64,000 nucleotides of DNA from Epiperipatus broadwayi (Eukaryota > Onychophora > Udeonychophora > Euonychophora > Peripatidae). Under the pieces are notes generated by a model. The model was not told the DNA's origin, did no database searches, and saw nothing but the letters and a program-made list of their open reading frames with translations. The stretch is taken from positions 62,001-126,000 of the forward strand of contig JAQFVV010013398.1 in the NCBI GenBank assembly GCA_028023455.1. Direction: 5' to 3'. The position numbers were made by a program, and so were the translations under genes. Below are positions 62,001 to 64,000 of the stretch, piece after piece (within the stretch, counting starts at the first letter, position 1; every line of letters begins with the position of its first letter).

Positions 62001-64000
62001 AGTGCATTGTGCAAACACATTCTTCTATATATGCCTAGAAACTAAGTCCTAGCATACCCCAGCCATGAGGGAAAGGGTGCTCTCTTATTCTTGGATCATT
62101 GCCAACATTACTACATTTTTTGCATGACCTTTTCCTTATGGATGTATGTTTAATTTGAGGGGAGATATATAAGATAGGGTTTATACTGATTGTAAGGTCA
62201 TTAGATTGATTTAAGAAATCATTATCTACTTGTACTGCATAAGAGTTAAAGTGCAACTGGCTCTTTTGATGTATAACATTTAGCTTTGTTTTGTGCAATT
62301 CGTTTAAGAGCTAATGATAATCATAGATTTAAATTTTAATTAAAGTAGAAATAACACAATACCTTAATTATTTTGTGATAAGCAATGTGCATCCATTTCA
62401 AGCTGACAGCTAAAGCATAACTTCACTGGGCTGGTAAGAAAAATGAATATTATCTGGTTGGGGACATTGGTTAGGTTTAATAGCTGTATAAGTGCAAATA
62501 CGATTTATAGGATAGCTATTATATATATATTGTAACCATGATGGGGGAGTGACGAAAAAAAATGAAAATAATGAAGAAAAAATCATGAATGATATGATGA
62601 ACTAAAGGAAGGAAAAGAAAGAAATGAAGAAGAAAGATGAGAAATGGAAGATGATATGATAGAGGGTGTTAATTGTAACCTTTTAATGAAATGAAGAGAA
62701 TGGGCGGGTAGGTGATGATGATGAAGATAAGATGAAATGATGAAAATATAAGATAAAATGGAGATGAAGATAAGAGGAAATGGTGATAATATAAGATACG
62801 ATGGAGATGAAGATAAGAGGAAATGGTGGAATGAAAAGGGAGATGATGATGAAGAAAGAGAAAAATAATGGAATGAAAATTATAAACTAATCTATAAGAG
62901 ACTTCTAACGACTTGACTCAGTGGGGTTACAATAAAATTAAGAAAGAATGCTAATCCAGAGATATACAATCGGACAAAGACCAAATTCAACACTAATGCA
63001 AATAACTATTGGGGGATGTTCACTAATTTAACATGAATAATATAAAAGACCATTAAAATCATTATTTAATAATTATTAGAATCAGTCTCCTACCAGATCC
63101 TACACTCTGTATAAAACAAATGATACTTTGTTGGAAGGACTATCTCAGTGAATTATATTAACAAGGCAACAAGAGTAAATACTCTCAGGGGTTTAAAACT
63201 AAACCTCTTGTGCAAGATAAAAGTTTAAGTTGCCTAAAAAATGATTGCCTAAAAAATGATTGCTTGGATAAATAAACAAATGAATGATATATTGACTGAC
63301 CATAAGAGAACTATCTTATCTTATGTTCAATTACAGTATAATAAAAAAATATTAATTAAAAAATTTGATGAGTTAATTTAAATGTAAACTAATTATGGCC
63401 TCTTATCCAAGACATTACTGGAGCAGAGAAAAGGACAAGAGTATTTTTATGCCTTCCCACATACTCACAGACAACTTACTAATGACCTTAAATTCAGATG
63501 GATTTAAAAAATTTTAAATATACAAGATAATATAAGATAATGTGCAGCTTTTAAAATAAAATAGTAAATACACTTCTGAAGCACTAATATTCTTCATCTC
63601 ACATTGCATAATCTTCAGTCTGAGGGGAAATAATAATAACTTGAAGATCAACTTTAAAATGAGTATTCAATTAAGTATCTGTAATTATGTGATTATCTGC
63701 TACTGTGATTCAATCTGAGAATCACAAAGATTAGCATGACTTTATATAATTTAAACCAGTATAAAAATATATTTTGTATACTTTATGAAAATTTTGTGAA
63801 CCTTTGGAATTCAAGACAATATTTTATACAAAAGTAAAACAAACAAAAATCGAAACGTTTTAAATAATAATAAATTTGGTTTATTAATAACAATAAAATA
63901 TACATATTTACAAAATTACTGGAATAAACATTGCCAAGATAGCGCTGGAATCTTTTAAAACAATTTGACTCTCAAACTTTGTCTTGACTTTCAAAATTAT
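62001..64000. other. AT-rich DNA with purine-rich block
   Basis: 62530-62934 begins TTGTAACC after a TA tract and contains an inverse GGTTACA near its end. In between lies a purine-rich ATG/AAGA/GATGA low-complexity block (62545-62875). This could be a solo LTR-like unit of about 400 bases, but no flanking duplication is visible. An 87-residue minus-strand frame at 62035-62298 has a slightly natural C-terminus (NDPRIREHPFPHGWG), but I cannot place it. Nothing is recognised from 62940 to the end. Confidence 0.45.

Noticed and set aside
62035-62298. 87-residue minus-strand frame ending in a Pro/Gly-rich tail
   Set aside because: It has no recognisable domain, and isolated frames of this length are not rare here; I could not support a gene call.

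Overview
This window reads as non-coding, repeat-dominated DNA from an invertebrate animal, most likely a mollusc and perhaps a cephalopod. The evidence is a very AT-rich background, long (TA)n tracts, short intron-flanked exon candidates, RTE-type LINE, Penelope-like (PLE), Ty3/gypsy and mariner remnants, and many foldback (hairpin) elements set in TA microsatellites. Nothing resembles a bacterial operon, a CRISPR array or a complete tRNA or rRNA gene. The species is inferred, not read directly.

Layout. 1-6432 is a noisy, colinear second copy of 21063-27152, ending at a 524-base gap of Ns (6433-6956). 6957-15250 is AT-rich with weak exon-like patches on the minus strand and a long (TA)n(GA)n microsatellite. 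15270-16226 is a large composite foldback element. 16230-20112 is AT-rich with two small tandem arrays and one copy of an interspersed repeat that recurs at 46640-47263. 20200-22400 is a decayed minus-strand Ty3/gypsy pol. 23001-23406 is a hairpin element. 23516-24218 is a PLE GIY-YIG endonuclease fragment between inverted arms. 25698-26731 holds two more foldbacks. 29273-29551 is an isolated ORF with a G tract. 29840-32100 is a decayed plus-strand gypsy pol. 32951-33998 is a roughly 1-kb palindrome. 34090-34760 is a minus-strand gypsy fragment.

35742-36854 is the only long uninterrupted reading frame, encoding a low-complexity, Asn/Lys/Ser-rich protein that I do not recognise. It is followed by a CCHC-knuckle retrotransposon ORF1 relic (36880-38227) and a nearly full-length, inactivated minus-strand RTE LINE (39190-42010). 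42340-43010 is another foldback. 43024-43570 looks like a promoter or LTR. Two well-bounded phase-0 exon candidates at 45464-45550 and 49024-49101 may belong to a host gene on the plus strand. 47818-48017 is a hairpin carrying a hammerhead-ribozyme-like core. A tRNA-derived SINE lies at 52069-52190 and a dead mariner at 53664-54513. A PLE fragment at 57425-58500 is split by a foldback with a 14-bp target duplication. 58500-64000 shows little beyond simple repeats.

The most interesting signal is a set of foldback elements that share one central core but carry diverged inverted arms. All similarity statements come from reading the sequence by eye; no alignment or database search was run.
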